The notes beneath the pieces were generated by a model. That model ran no database searches. It saw nothing but the letters and a program-made list of their open reading frames with translations, and was not told the DNA's origin. Shown in pieces: positions 39,564 to 52,421 of a DNA stretch of 64,000 nt (position 1 is the first letter of the stretch; each line of letters opens with the position of its first letter). Source of the DNA: Stercorarius parasiticus (Eukaryota > Chordata > Aves > Charadriiformes > Stercorariidae); NCBI GenBank assembly GCA_013396915.1, contig VWZL01000023.1, positions 28,192 through 92,191 of the forward strand. Direction: 5' to 3'. The position numbers and the translations under genes were made by a program.

Positions 39564-41023
39564 GTATGTCTGATGTACTACTTATTTAAAAGGCAAAAAT
39601 AGCTTTTCCTATGTAAAAGGAGATTTGAAATAGGACCGTACTAACTGAGGTTTGGACTTCCTACAATTCTCTGAGTTTTGAGAATCTGATAGTGGTGTTC
39701 TTTGTATTCAGTTCCAATTCAAAGACTCAGAGGCCTTTGTTTGTACTAGGAGCCAGTCCAGGAACCCTGTTGACACTGTGAAGGGAAAAATGCAAGAGAA
39801 TCTCTTTCAGTTCAGCCATACTGGCTTTGTTTCTTCAGAATAGAACAACTGTATTTATATAGTTAACTGGTAATTCAGTACCTCAGGCAAGCCGAACTAA
39901 ATGCCTGATACTGAACCTTGATGCTGACATGCTGGAGGAAAGTCTCCATCAGCACAGTTTTTGTTCCTTTGGCACAGCATTGTGGGGTGAGCTCCTGGAG
40001 AGAGAGTGTCTAGCACAATACTCCTCCCAGCCCCCTTCCAAATGTATTGTTTTCTCTGACAAGTACATGTTGGTATAAGCTTGTGTAATAAAAATGCAAG
40101 CAGAAACTGTTGCATGCTTTTTTTTTCACGGGAGGGTGAAAATACCGGCACCTGACAGCTGTTGGGTGATGCTCTTTTAATGCTCAGATAAGGTGTGTTG
40201 TACACAGCACAGGACCTTCCCCAAAAGGGAAGAAATTAGCCCACCAGTAAATGCTGCAAAGCCAGTGGTGTATTGTGCTGGGCATTAGCTTGTGCTAACG
40301 CAGTCTGATTTAAACGCACAAGCATCTCGAGAGTTGCCAAGTGGCTACTGCGGGTTGTATGTGGGTGAGAATGAGGGTGGAGGCCCAGTTCGTAGAGTAG
40401 GAGGAACATGGAGCCGACCTGTTTGTTTAACCAATGACTGCTTATAAAACAGTCCTTACAAGTAAAAGTAGAGGATGGGTAGAGACAAAAGACCTCTGTA
40501 GTGCTAATATTTCACTGCAGTTATTTAAAACACAAATTTTGTCAGGGCACTTCTGATTTCCTATTTCTCCATTTGCTTTTCAATTTTAAATCACAGGATT
40601 GCTTGATGAGTATTTCAGGGGTTTACAGTGGTGCTTGTCTGGGTGGGGGTTACTAACACATTTTTTTAGTGTGCTTGAAGTTAACAGTCAAGTTACGTGG
40701 CTCATCTTGGTGGATTTTAAATAACTTGTGAGTACAGAGTTGCATGTATATGAAAACACATCTCTGTATAAATATATTTATGGGAATTTGGTTTAAGATG
40801 AGCTTTTGCTGCTTTTCGCTTTCTTAAATGTCATTTATGATGTTTCTAGAAAGTAAAGATATGTTACATGTTTATTGTGTGAGTCTGAAAAAATAGTCAC
40901 TGCTGCTTGCTTCGAGTAGATATGTCAAACTGAGTTCAGCGCACAGTTTCAGGCTTATTTTATTTCTCTGTCATGTGTTTTAAATCAGCTGTAAAATAAA
41001 CCTTTTCTTCTTTCAAATAACAG
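39564..41023 (+). other. PIAS1: PIAS1 intron 7
   Basis: A 1.46-kb intron with GTATGT donor and CAAATAACAG acceptor. No repeat or gene is clear. Confidence 0.88.
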
Positions 41024-41097
41024 TTAAAGAGAAACTGACTGCTGATCCAGACAGTGAAATAGCAACAACAAGCTTAAGAGTTTCTCTTCTTTGTCCG
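41024..41097 (+). CDS. PIAS1: PIAS1 exon 8: linker into SP-RING
   Basis: A 74-bp exon for residues 312-336, IKEKLTADPDSEIATTSLRV then SLLCP. The Ile codon is split A/TT across intron 7 and the exon ends on a full Pro codon (CCG). The donor is GTAAGG. The terminal SLLCP starts the SP-RING fold; Cys335 matches the position of the structural Cys that opens the Siz/PIAS RING. Confidence 0.97.
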
Positions 41098-44000
41098 GTA
41101 AGGTTTTTTTTAATTCCCTCAAAACTGATTCTGATCAAAATGTGGCTGTTCTGGGACATGTATTTGGTAGAGGTTAGCCTGTGTTTCCCTGCGTGTTCAT
41201 TTGTGGGGATAGGATCCGGTGCTGGAGTTATCCGTCACTGTGCTTAAGCATGTGATACACCCCTGGGAAAATGAGTATTCCATTAACTTGAAAGTGCTAT
41301 TCAAAATTATATGGAAGCATACATTTAAATCTGTCACTAGATCATTTGAGTCCTTGATTGTGATAAAACCACTCTCAGTGGTAAGGCAGGTGGGTCTGAC
41401 TATTAAAAATAGCTCTTTAGCCAATGTCTGCACCCAAAGAATTGAGCATCTTTTAACTGAAATTGATTATATGCATGTGTGCACTTAGGGTATTTAATAG
41501 TCTTAGATTAAAAATGAAGCGGTGTTCTAAGGGTTGTTCAAACAAAATTTGTTCCAAATTTGAAGTGGGACAATACAGTTCCAGTGAATGCGGAAGTGGC
41601 AGAGACTTACTGTGTCATGACATACTGGTTTTTAATAAATAAAAAGCTGTGGTTTTTACCGGGGTTTTGTTGTTATTGGCTGAACTACACAATATTAATA
41701 TTATGTGCACTTTTTATCTTTGAGACTGGGTGCTCTTGTTTCAAGTACAGTGCGCCTTCAGAATACTTGTTGTTGGTATTGATTGACGCAGTGTCTTTAT
41801 TGCAGGATAACTTTTTAACCTCTTTTCAGGATTAAGGATACATCTGCTTCCTGGTTAGGCTCAATCTGTTCAAGTTTGACATGAAATTTTCAGTTTTGAA
41901 ATCTAAACAAGAAAACTGACTTACTTTATTGTTGTAAAATTCACAAGTTATTAAATATCTTCTTAAACTCTACCAATGTATGGATAAACTTTAACATAAG
42001 TAAGCTTTGCTTTGTAAAAAGCACAGTTGACATTGTGGTTATGTTTTATATATGTATTCGATTATTGGCAGTCTAAGTGTGGTGTTTTCATGGTCTTCAA
42101 TCTTAAGACTTTCTCCATATCACCATTGGTGCTAACTAAACAATAACATGTTTATAAGGAAGATAAAACTAATCTGTAAGAAAGATACAGGGATTGCGTT
42201 TACAGAATAAAATCCTGTTCTCTAAAGTTAGAACCTCATAACCTGTAATCTTACAAATTTATGAACTTCTGTGTCACATTGAAACAGACGCAGATTTGGG
42301 GCGCAGTTGTTACAGTTGAATGTGTGTTGTGCTGTTAGTGCTTTGTTACTCTGGAAAGCACAATAGTCCTGTTAGTTTTTTGTCATTCTTTAGGCACACT
42401 TCTTACCACTTAAAACTAGTTTCCAATACAGACAAAAGTAGTAACCTGTTAGTAGGAATTAAATGGCTGTAAGAGTTTAGAAGTGCCTATGTATTAATTC
42501 ATTATCTTAAATTAACCTTCATGCATCTTCTGGGATTACAGATTTTTACTTCAGTCGTGCTTGACTTGTCCAAACTGCCCCTTCAGGCAGTTACGTTGCT
42601 TTGTAGACCATTCCATGGCAGTTCTGTGACACGCTTCTGTTTGTCCTGACTGCCTCCATTACTGATAGAAGCTCTCCTGCAATGCTTTTAGATGCATTTT
42701 TTTTTTCTTGATGACTACAGTTCAGATGAGTTAGTATTAGAGTAGGAATATCCTCTATAATACTGCTTTTAGGACTGCAAGTTTGCTAATACCTAAAGAT
42801 GTCAAATTCTATTCTGCTTTCTCAGAGTTCTGCCGGGGTAAAAACAAACCAGCAATCAGACATTAGGGTGTAGCTCTTCAGAAGTCCTACCTTCGTCAGT
42901 ATTTCCTCTTTAAAATTTACTACTTTTCTGATAGACGTACAAAACAAAGCCTATAGCAGATTATTTTGAGCATATTTGTTTCATTTTAATAATGTCTACA
43001 AAACATGCGCCCTTGACTTTTTTTTCAGTATGTTCCTCATTTAGTGCTGGCTCATTTCACTGTAGCTCTTGGAATAATCTGTCATTGCAAAAGCTCGTTG
43101 GGACAGAGACTGCACCTTTCAACCTGTCCTATGAATAGAAAGATTATTACCATGAGTCAGACTGTCCTCGGGTCTGAATGTAATTTTATTATAGCCTCCA
43201 TATTTTTACTTGCTAATTTGTAAGCATTTGGCTCAGGGAGATTTTTTTGGTAAGTGTTTTGTGCTTACTTTCTAATGCTTGCGTGGACAGTGTATGCTTT
43301 GAAAGTAAACATTGAAAATGCTGATTTGGTGTCCAACAGCAGAACCAAAAATTAAAGAATGGTGCGTCTTCAGCTCTGTTAATGTGAGGGTGCTGTTCTC
43401 CCATCTCATTTGTTACGAGTGTGATTCTCTTGTGTGCATACTTTGATAAAAAAATACATGGAATTGCGTATCTGGATGGGGGGCAGGTTTAGACTTTATA
43501 ACCTTTATTTTGCCCTGAAAAAAGTGCAGAGCGAGGCAGCTTCCTCTGAATTTGTTTTGGATTGCTGCTGAGCTTTTTTTAGCACAGAGGCCTGCTCTCC
43601 CTCCGCGACCGTGGAGTACGGAGAGAAAGCTGTTCTTAACTATTGGCTGAATCTCTCCAAGATGCAGCAGGCAAATGGGCTGGACCGAGTCTGTATTTCA
43701 GGAAGACGCTTGTATTCATGTTCTTTTTTTCCCTTGAAATAAAAACAAATAAATCGCTGGCTCTGCAGCCGGACCAAATATTTAACTGAACAAAAAATTC
43801 CAAATCTAGGATTTTACTGCAGGGTTTTGCAGCTTTGTTTACAAATCCTTACCTCCTGTTTGGGATGCATTTTCTAGCATGAAAAGATAGCAATGTTTTG
43901 TATGCTTGTAAAATAAATTAATGCAGTGTTTCTTCTGCTGCCGACAGGCACGAATCAAAACAGTAACGTGTTGGGAAACGGAGTTTTTCAAAAGTTGGGA

Positions 44001-46365
44001 TGCATCACTTCTTTTATGACCTCTTCTTTTGTCGGTTCTGACACAGCTTAGCCAGTATGGCAGAGCTGATCTGGGAGGTTCAATGCCAAAAATGGGAAAG
44101 GAGACATCAGCTTGTTAACGCTGAATACACTGATTCTGTCTGCGTCTGTACGGCTCCGGTTAAATCTGACTGCTGCTTAGAAATTAGAGCCACAGTTTTT
44201 ATACTAACAGCTTGTGAAAATGTTTCTGGTTTAAATCTGCGTGGTGTTTTTTTTTGTTTTTTGGTTTTTTTTTGTTTGTTTTTAACTTGGGAGGTGGGTA
44301 TTTATGTTCTTCCTGCAGCACATGTCTTTGACCTTCCTTATTTTTATATTGCGTCATATTGAAGCATCCAGGTTTTATCTCCCGTACCCGTACTCTTGAT
44401 CCTCGCTGAGCTGGGAGACTCTTACTGTGCCCAAAAGACAAATGAGCCATTGACCTACCATCTGGGAGATAAGAATTCATAACAGACATGGATCAGGGGG
44501 CCTTGCTTTGTTGGGGGTTGATTGTGTGATAGAAATAATGTGCTTGGTCATGGATTTTGGGGGAGGGGGTGCCAAACACATGGCACATACAGCACCTCCT
44601 GCTGTCTGAGCTCTCCACCACCATTACTGCAGGCTCCCCAGGGAGTTCTCTGCTCCCCTCCCATCTGCTGGGGAGTTTTGTGACAGTGACTGAGAGCCAG
44701 AGGGAAGAAAAATAAGCAAGATCCTGACGTCTAGCTGAATTTGCTGGGCATGGGGTGGAGGGATTTCTGCTTACGGGGGATGCAAAAACCAGAAAAAAAA
44801 AAAAAAAAGCATCATGGAGGAAGTAGTGGACTGTGAGTAGAGCCTTTGTTCTTCATATTGTTTTTAGTTTTCTGATATTCTGAGATTGAGTGCCATCCTG
44901 TGGCACCCATCTTGAATTGCTCAGAATCAGTATGCGTGACCATGGTGCTTGCTTAAGCCGTACTAAAAACAGTTCCTCCTACTATCCATGGCTGGAACTG
45001 GCTGAAGGTTTTCAAATGAAGTCATCGTGTGTATTTTAGTCAAATGTGTATAACTTCAAAATACTCAGTATAAATAGTTCTTAATAAATAATTATTTTGT
45101 TGTTTTTTAATGTGGGAAAAGCCTTGTTTAGACATTCCTACTTTGTACCTTTAGTGTGGTCAGTTAATGCGACTCCTAAAGTGCAGCGTAAGCACTTTGC
45201 CGGAAAACAACTGCTTGGTTTTTTGTGAGGAGAGGAGACTTTTTCATTTCAGATTAACATGAAATGCCTTTCACTGCCTAATCATTTTTTGCATTCAATG
45301 TAATCATATGTTAATGTTTTATGGGCTGGGTTAGCGTTGATCTATCTATCCAAGTCAAGATATTCCTGTTCTGCTGTTTAGCCTAACCACTCACTGCATG
45401 TTGCACTCCTATGTTACCTGCTCAGCTTAAGCACTCAGCTGTGCTTTTTGTATTAAACTTGGGGAAGCTTTGTGCTGGCCTGCAAAACCTCTCTGTCCTG
45501 ACCTTTCTACAATCTCGAAGGAAAGGATGGGCCCCATCTGAAAGTGTACTTTAGAACTCATTTTCTCCTGTCTCATCTTCTGTTAATATTTGTAGGCCCT
45601 TCGTAGTGTTGAAAAGGTCTGGTGGTATTACAGGGGAGAGTCATCTATTTGTATTTTGCACAAGAAAAAGGCAGCGAAATTTCAGGTTAACTCACAACTG
45701 TATACGTAGCAGTGGTGTCTGTCACAGCAGGAGGAGTATAAAATAGTTTCTTAAGAGTTAACAGGTGTGACTTCTGCGAGTAGTCACCTTCTGCGAGTTC
45801 TTTGCAGAAAGCAGTGAAAATGATGGAGGTAGAGAAACAAGTCAGGAAATGATCCACAGTCCTGCAAATGCGTTTTCTATAGGCTTGCTGCTGTGACTGT
45901 AAAGTTAAACAAGTAGTTCTGGTAGCACCCTGATGACTGAGGTACGGACAGCAGCTTGAACACACGCTGAACTGTGAGTGCGTAGGAGAGGACTGACCCA
46001 TGTTCATCAGCTTTTAAAATACTAACGAAGAGGAATTCTTTTTTGTGGTTCATCCAGGACGCTGATGTGTTACAGGCACTCAGTGAGCTCTGACTTTTAT
46101 GGGAATACGGAAGGATGTAGTCTTCAGTTTCCTTGATCAAATGTAGTTAAAAATCTGGTTTTTAGCAACTCTTTCTTTTGTGTGACAATCAAACCCGTAG
46201 GAAGGAGGGAACAGTGTATGTGGCATGTATTTTAATGAAAATTTGGATTTGTGAGAGCTCTTGAGTAAAACTCAACCTGTCTCTGTCTCTTTTCAGACAG
46301 AAAAGCCCTGTTTGTTAATTTAATACCAAGATGATGTAATATTCTTTTTTTTTTTTCTCTTAAAG
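41098..46365 (+). other. PIAS1: PIAS1 intron 8
   Basis: A 5.3-kb intron with GTAAGG donor and a T-rich tract ending CTCTTAAAG. It includes a possible old amniote SINE/L2-like scrap at about 43083-43130, T/G-rich simple sequence at 44248-44283, and an A16 run at 44793-44808. No exon or RNA gene was recognised. Confidence 0.88.
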
Positions 46366-46526
46366 CTTAGTAAAATGCGGCTAACTATACCATGTAGGGC
46401 CCTGACATGTTCACACCTGCAGTGTTTTGATGCCACTCTGTATATTCAAATGAATGAGAAGAAGCCAACCTGGGTTTGCCCTGTCTGTGACAAGAAGGCT
46501 CCCTATGAACATCTCATTATCGATGG
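46366..46526 (+). CDS. PIAS1: PIAS1 exon 9: SP-RING core
   Basis: Encodes residues 337-390, including [19 protein letters not shown] and [18 protein letters not shown]. Using the 651-residue frame, the zinc ligands fall at C351, H353, C374 and C377. C351 is the residue known to be essential for PIAS1 ligase activity. The SP-RING positions UBC9-SUMO for transfer. The exon begins Leu-Ser-Lys-Met, whereas the PIAS1-3 proteins I recall have Leu-Gly-Lys-Met; this is one base (GGT to AGT). The acceptor is CTCTTAAAG and the donor GTAAGT, with the Gly codon split GG/G. Confidence 0.97.
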
Positions 46527-48382
46527 GTAAGTAAAGCTTGACTCGAAATGAAGGATGTACCTTACACTCTGTGTACTGTTTTTGTGCTGCACAGAATACA
46601 GTGCTCTGAAATCTTGATTATCTGGGTGTGACGTGTTTTAAGTTACTGTGTCCTTTAATTTCCATGCTGTTGGTGAAGAATTACTAAGCAGGTGCCTCTT
46701 CATTCAGTATTCTGGAAGAATTGCGGTCGACAAGCTATTAAAGTTAAAAATAATGAAAGGTATTCCTTCCAATCCTAGGTAAATTTTTGAGCTAAATGGT
46801 AACCCTGCCTAAACCCTACCTAAAATGGTTGGGTTTTGGGGTTTGGTGATGTTTTGGTTTTTTTTTCCCAATATTCCGTAGTGCTGGATCCCTAGGTGAA
46901 AGAAATATGTAGAGAATATATAATTTTCTTTCTCTAAAGAAAACAACACATGTTGTCTTTACTTTTAATGAAGCAACTGCACAAATCTGGCGTAGTTGAT
47001 ATCAGGCGTTCGTGTTAGATCAAATAAATACCGCCAACCCCCCAAATGCATGTGTGGTTCCATGTGCAATTATTTCACACTGGGGAGTTGCTATATATAG
47101 AAAGTGACGTAGAGATTGATTCCCTGGTACTGCCTACTGTAGAACATCTGTAAAATAAATAAATTTAGTATTGGTCTCCATGAGGAAATGCCAAGTATGT
47201 ATTTCCTGGGTTTGCATTTTAATTCCTAACCTTCTTTCCAAAGTGTGATAAAGGAAGAGAACAAGTAGAGCCTTCTGAGCATACTCCCAGAATGTTTTAC
47301 TCGGAAAAACCTTGCCAACCAACCAACCCTGCCAAAACAAATAAACCCCCAAAAAGCAAAACAAAAAACCCGCAAACAAACAGAACCCCAGAAAACCAGC
47401 TCACAAATGATTGGGTCTTTTTTTACTGAGTACGCATGTTTCGCTTTGGTGACCTGCCAGCGAAGCATGAGATTGCTTGGGATTCCCTTTACAGCCCTCC
47501 AAAAAGCTCTTGAAGAGGCACTCGGGGCTCGCACAGGCTTTGGATTCACGGACCCTGAGATTTACAGGTCCTCTGCTTTGGATCAAAGAACTGTTCGTTG
47601 TTCTAGGTTTCAGCCTAAAATAGTAAAGACGAAGAGTAGTAATAATTAAAACAATGCATTTTCCTTATTGATTCTTGTGTTGCTAGATGTGGATGTTGGA
47701 GATGAGGTGGTGTAATTAGAGCATCGCGAAGAGAAGGTTATTTCTAGAAAATCTTTCAATCTGGGAAAGAGTGAACTTTCTCACTAATTAAAGCAAAGCT
47801 CTTTCCTGTGCAGAACCACATGAATAGTCTTGGTCAAAAGCTGGAATTCCCGCTGGGAGTGATGTGGTGCCAGGATCCTAAAAGTTTTAGGAGACACGGC
47901 TAAGAGAAGAGGCTGCAAGTTTAGATTCCCATGCTCAGCTTTTGTTAGGAAGTTTTCACTGAAAAAGAAAAAAGGACATTTCAGGACTCGTTTTAAGTAC
48001 CCAGCTGTGTGGACTCCTTTAAGATATGGGCTTCCTTAGCTAAATATTGTCAAAGATAAAAGTGGGTAAGTAGGAGATTACATTTTTTGATATTAGTTCA
48101 CATTCTTCCCTCATTTTGGGAAATGGAGAGTTCTGTGTCACGACCTCTGCAAAATTTCAGTCTTGGGGTTCTTAGTGAATGTGCAGATTTTTATTTTCGA
48201 TAGTATTTTAAATTGTGACGCCTTTTTTTATCAAGGAAGCAGATGAGAGAAGGGTAGAACAATAGAAGTTTTCAACTCCTTTTAAACACTACTTCAAACT
48301 TATACTGACTAATAAAGATATTGGAGAAAGAAATGAGTTAAGCTGTTTTTGAGGACTGATATTCAAGGGTTTTGATTGACAG
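46527..48382 (+). other. PIAS1: PIAS1 intron 9
   Basis: A 1.86-kb intron with GTAAGT donor and TTTTGATTGACAG acceptor. It contains an A/C-rich low-complexity stretch at about 47318-47400. Nothing else was recognised. Confidence 0.88.
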
Positions 48383-48513
48383 GTTGTTCATGGAAATCCT
48401 GAAGTATTGTACAGACTGTGATGAAATTCAGTTTAAGGAGGATGGATCATGGGCTCCTATGAGATCGAAGAAGGAAGTGCAGGAAGTAACTGCATCTTAC
48501 AACGGAGTTGATG
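48383..48513 (+). CDS. PIAS1: PIAS1 exon 10: SP-RING C-terminal part
   Basis: Encodes residues 390-433 plus one base of 434, reading GLFMEILKYCTDCDEIQFKE then DGSWAPMRSKKEVQEVTA. This is the C-terminal helix and tail of the SP-RING (SP-CTD side), which helps hold SUMO and substrate. The acceptor is GATTGACAG and the donor GTAAGT. If the donor is skipped, the frame reads on to a stop at 48564. Confidence 0.98.
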
Positions 48514-48781
48514 GTAAGTCGTGTTTTGAGACGTATGGACCAAATGCCATACTGTTGGACTGTTAAGTATTGATGTTCCTTCAACTTTTCAAGGTGCACG
48601 TTTTTGCATGTATGTTTGTAGCTTTTAATGATCATCTGCGAGAAAGATCACTTGCGTAATACCCATTCTTTTATGCTAAGTTGCAAGCTTTATTTATGAA
48701 GGCATGTAATAAGCTGTGATGTTATCATGATTGTGTTGGTGGTGTAAGCTACACCTTATAATGTTGGCTTACTTTCTATAG
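48514..48781 (+). other. PIAS1: PIAS1 intron 10
   Basis: A short 268-bp intron with GTAAGT donor and TTACTTTCTATAG acceptor, with no other feature. Confidence 0.93.
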
Positions 48782-48959
48782 GATGCATAAGCTCTTCCTT
48801 GGAACATCAGGTGTCTTCTCACCAACAGTCAAATAAAAATAAGAAAGTAGAAGTGATTGATTTAACCATTGATAGCTCATCAGATGAAGAGGAGGAGGAA
48901 CCATCTGCAAAGAGAAGCTGTCCTTCCATATCTCCAGCGTCGCCGTTAAATAATAAGGG
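48782..48959 (+). CDS. PIAS1: PIAS1 exon 11: SUMO-interacting motif
   Basis: Encodes residues 434-493. It contains the SUMO-interacting motif VEVIDLTIDSSSDEEEEEP (residues 456-474): a hydrophobic VIDLT core followed by CK2-type serines and an acidic run. In PIAS1 the serines are known phosphorylation sites that strengthen SUMO binding. A basic PSAKR cluster and a Ser/Pro stretch follow. The acceptor is TTTCTATAG and the donor GTGAGA, with Gly split GG/C. Confidence 0.98.
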
Positions 48960-50106
48960 GTGAGAATAAAATATACAGGCCAATGCAGGGAACATGTAGT
49001 CTCAATGGAGAGTATTGACAAATTTCAAAAGAAATTCTATCTAGGAAGTTGTGTATTTGGATTATATCCTGATTTAATAGTTTATAGCAAATGGATTTCA
49101 TCTCAGATCACAAAGCCTGAAAAGACTGGGATAATAAAAGTGCGTAACACGACACGGTTTTTGAATTGCATTTGTGAAAATGAGCATCAAATGGTGCAAA
49201 AGGTTGTGACTTAGAAGCATGGTTTTTGCAGATTTAGAAATGTTTTTCTTTCATAGAGAAATAAGAAAGCAGCAGCATACAGAGAGTGAGAGGAGAAACG
49301 TGGGTGTGGTATGGGAGTGTGTGGGTTTTACCAGTGGTTCCTGCCAGTAGCATAGTAATAAAGAATGCCAGAATAACCTGATTACACCTAAGTAGCCAAG
49401 CTGTTAATAGCACCCTGTTTACATAAACATGTAGGGATGTAAAACTGCGGCTAAACTGGAAGGGATCCTGTTGTTGAACTGATTACTACTCCAGTGATGT
49501 AAATGACTCAGTGATCACTTAAAACTCCTCAAGACCTTTTTGGCTGTCTTCCATTGCTAATTACCTTGTAGAGCCTATCTGTCCTGTTGTTACGCAGATT
49601 TGTACCTTCCTGGGGGGTCTTGTCCTGGCTTAGGAGTATTTGTAGCGTATTTGTTGCAGAGATCCCAATAAAATTTATAATGAGTCATCAGTTTCTACTG
49701 TTTGAGACTGAGCTTTACTTTGCTTTTAGATTTGCTAGACTTCAGCTGTTTGGGCTACAATCTGGCTTGGACTGTATTAATTTTTCTGATAAAATGTCAT
49801 TGTGAGAAGAAGGTTTGGGGAACATGTGATGCTTATGTTTCCCTCCCCCCTCTTTTTACAGTCCTTACGAGGCTCATTGCAGTGCAGTAGCATTGTGATG
49901 CTTTCTAGTGAAGCTTTGAAATTAATTAGGGGAGTTGTTACACGCACCTGTCACAAAGCTCGTAATGCATATCGAGAGGTTGACTTTGTGTTGAATTTGA
50001 AAATCGGCATGCCCTGCATGGGACAGCAATAGAAATCCTTCAAATCCTTTTAGTGTTAAAGCCAAGACTATATTTTACGCTTGTAACAAGCCTTTGTTTC
50101 TTCCAG
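48960..50106 (+). other. PIAS1: PIAS1 intron 11
   Basis: A 1.15-kb intron with GTGAGA donor and TTTGTTTCTTCCAG acceptor. No repeat or gene is clear. Confidence 0.9.
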
Positions 50107-50249
50107 CATTTTAAATTTACCGCATCAAGCATCTCCTGTGTCAAGAACACCAAGCCTTCCTGCTGTTGACACCAGCTACATCAATACATCACTTATCCAA
50201 GACTACAGGCATCCATTCCATATGACACCCATGCCATATGACTTGCAAG
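50107..50249 (+). CDS. PIAS1: PIAS1 exon 12: Ser/Pro-rich C-terminal region
   Basis: Encodes residues 493-540, starting ILNLPHQASPVSRTPSLPAV and ending HPFHMTPMPYDLQ. This is an intrinsically disordered, phosphorylatable region that is the most variable part among PIAS paralogs; its close match to PIAS1 fixes the paralog. The acceptor is CTTCCAG and the donor GTGAGC, with Gly split G/GT into exon 13. Confidence 0.97.
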
Positions 50250-50584
50250 GTGAGCTTCTGACTGCAGCTGTAAGTACAGCCCTCCAAGCAATAACAACTA
50301 TTGTAAAAGGATTTAAACATGCAGTCATTTGACAGTCCAGTAGTGGAAAATATTATTCTGCATCCATCCGCAGAGGATGAGATGGTATTTAAAAAAAAAA
50401 TAATAAAAAATCATGTTAATATCGTAAGGTTTTAAAAGGTTCATGTTTTGCAAGCTCCGGTAGCGAAGAGAATCTGAAGCGTCATCAGTATTATGTTGGT
50501 TTTATTTCAAAGTAAATGGTGGAAAAATGGGGAGATACTTTGTTTATTTTGAGAAGCTTAATCTTTTTCTTTGGCTCTTTACAG
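50250..50584 (+). other. PIAS1: PIAS1 intron 12
   Basis: A 335-bp intron with GTGAGC donor and GGCTCTTTACAG acceptor. There is an A-run around 50391-50409. Confidence 0.93.
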
Positions 50585-50622
50585 GTTTAGATTTCTTCCC
50601 TTTCCTGTCAGGAGACAATCAG
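50585..50622 (+). CDS. PIAS1: PIAS1 exon 13: 38-bp microexon-sized coding exon
   Basis: Encodes residues 541-553, (G)LDFFPFLSGDNQ. The acceptor is CTTTACAG and the donor GTAAGT. It is too short for open-frame detection and was placed by protein similarity. The two-base start phase completes the Gly codon and the exon ends on a full Gln codon, as exon 14 requires. Confidence 0.96.
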
Positions 50623-52124
50623 GTAAGTCAAGGGAAATCAAGTCATATGGCAGATAGCCTTTTCTCAGAAGGACTTGCTGCATGGATGTATAGGCGAGGA
50701 AGGAGCAGGTGTATGATGTAGGTGTAAATGCAGGCAGGCTGCAGCTTTATTTTATACATGTAGAAACTGTGACCAAACATAAGCATTGTCTAAATACTGG
50801 TGCAGGATAAGGCATAACAAAAGATAAACTTTTCCGTTTCCGAGGGTTAAGCTCAGTCAGCCGCTGTTGGATGTAGAATGACTGTTGGCCATGGCTGAAG
50901 GTCCACCACCCACCTCCTTAGTTTTTCAGACCTGAGGTCTGGCCTTTGGCTATCTGGCAGTCTGGCCCCACCGCTGGGACTCTTGACAGTCCTGTACACA
51001 ACTGGAAGGGTCAGGGACAGCTCTGTTTTTTCTGAGGCTGTGTGCCCGTTCATACCATGTTTGCCACCTTTCTGTAAGTGCTTACTGAAATGAACTAGGT
51101 TGGTGCTGGCTCTTCCAGTTTTGGGAACTAGGTAGGTTGTTGTCAAAAGGAATGTGGGTTGGCAAATCCTCCCACTTGATCACTTTTCCTCCTGTGCATC
51201 CAAGAAAAGAAGGGAGCTGGGGTGACTCACCTGCCCTTTGTCCCTTCGTGTCCTGCAACCTCAAGTAGGAGAATCGCACTAAATGTAGAGGGATGCTTTC
51301 ACATCATGATTAAGACCGGAGCTTGCACTGTAGAATTTGGATTCAGAAAAGCTGTCTTGATATTCAGTAAAACATAGATAGGAGAATTATTCTGAAACAA
51401 GTAGTGCCCAGGTCTGATGCTGCACTGATAGGCACTGGTATAATTATGCTATAAATTTTGGGGAACGAGTCTGAATAGCTTGCATGGGTGTTTCACCATA
51501 GTGGAAAGAAATATCAAGAGCAAAATTACTCTACAGAGAGATTGTATTTAAAATCTGATTCTTGATAGCTAAAGTTCTTGCCTTTCAGGGGCTGCCCATC
51601 AAAGAGTAGAACCTGGGTCAGCCCTTGCTGCCATCTGATGGGACTAGGCGTGCTATTTCCACATGCATTTTTCACAGAAGCACGCTTTCCTCCACCAACA
51701 GTGGTTAGCACATAGTTTCACCACTGTGGTTGGTCTGTGACTTTTGAGTGGAGGAGAGGGATGGCAAAATGTTTCTTTGAATTTTGGGGAATTTTTCCAT
51801 CAAGGAATTTTTTGAAGAGGTAAAAGGGTGCTGCTGCTTACTGTTTCTGATTGTTTTGGGTTTCTTGCAATACTGTTGCCTTTCTAGTGTTTGCTCTTAC
51901 TAATACTAGTATTTCCGGTTTCTTTTGGCTTCAGAAATCAGGGACTGCAGAGGTAAAAGTTCAGTGCATTGGTCTGCTTACCTTACAGAAAGGTTGAGTA
52001 GACGAGCTGGTGTGAAATCCAGAAGCTGTTGGAGCTTTAGCTTACAAATATCTTCTTTTGTACTGGTCTGAATCAAAACTATGGTATCTGAAATGTAACT
52101 TGAAAATGTTGTTTTTCCCCCCAG
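50623..52124 (+). other. PIAS1: PIAS1 intron 13
   Basis: A 1.5-kb intron with GTAAGT donor and TTTTTCCCCCCAG acceptor. No additional feature was recognised. Confidence 0.9.
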
Positions 52125-52421
52125 CATTACAACACATCCCTTCTTGCCGCTGCAGCTGCGGCAGTTTCCGCATCAGATGATCAAGAACTCTTACACTCTC
52201 GTTTTTTCCCATATACTTCATCTCAGATGTTTCTCGATCAGCTAAATGCAGGAGGAAGCAGTTCTCTGCCAGCCACAAATGGTAGCAATAGTGGCAGTAA
52301 CAGCAGTCTTGTTTCCTCCAACAGCCTGCGAGAGAATCATGGTCATCCAGTTGCAAGTAGGAGCAGCACGGACACAGCGTCTATCTTTGGTATCATACCA
52401 GACATTATTTCATTGGACTGA
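52125..52421 (+). CDS. PIAS1: PIAS1 exon 14: C-terminal coding part and stop
   Basis: Encodes residues 554-651 and the TGA stop at 52419-52421. It begins HYNTSLLAAAAAAVSASDD, continues FFPYTSSQMFLDQL and a Ser/Asn/Gly-rich stretch, and ends ASIFGIIPDIISLD. Overall length still matches 651 residues, though local differences such as SASDDQELL suggest a small compensating indel relative to the human tail I recall. The terminal hydrophobic IISLD end is characteristic of PIAS1. Confidence 0.98.
   Translation, partial: HYNTSLLAAAAAAVSASDDQELLHSRFFPYTSSQMFLDQLNAGGSSSLPATNGSNSGSNSSLVSSNSLRENHGHPVASRSSTDTASIFGIIPDIISLD

Noticed and set aside
50138..50332. Read-through of exon 12 past 50249 as a separate small protein
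   Set aside because: A GTGAGC donor at 50250 and correct phase into exon 13 show it is a PIAS1 exon.
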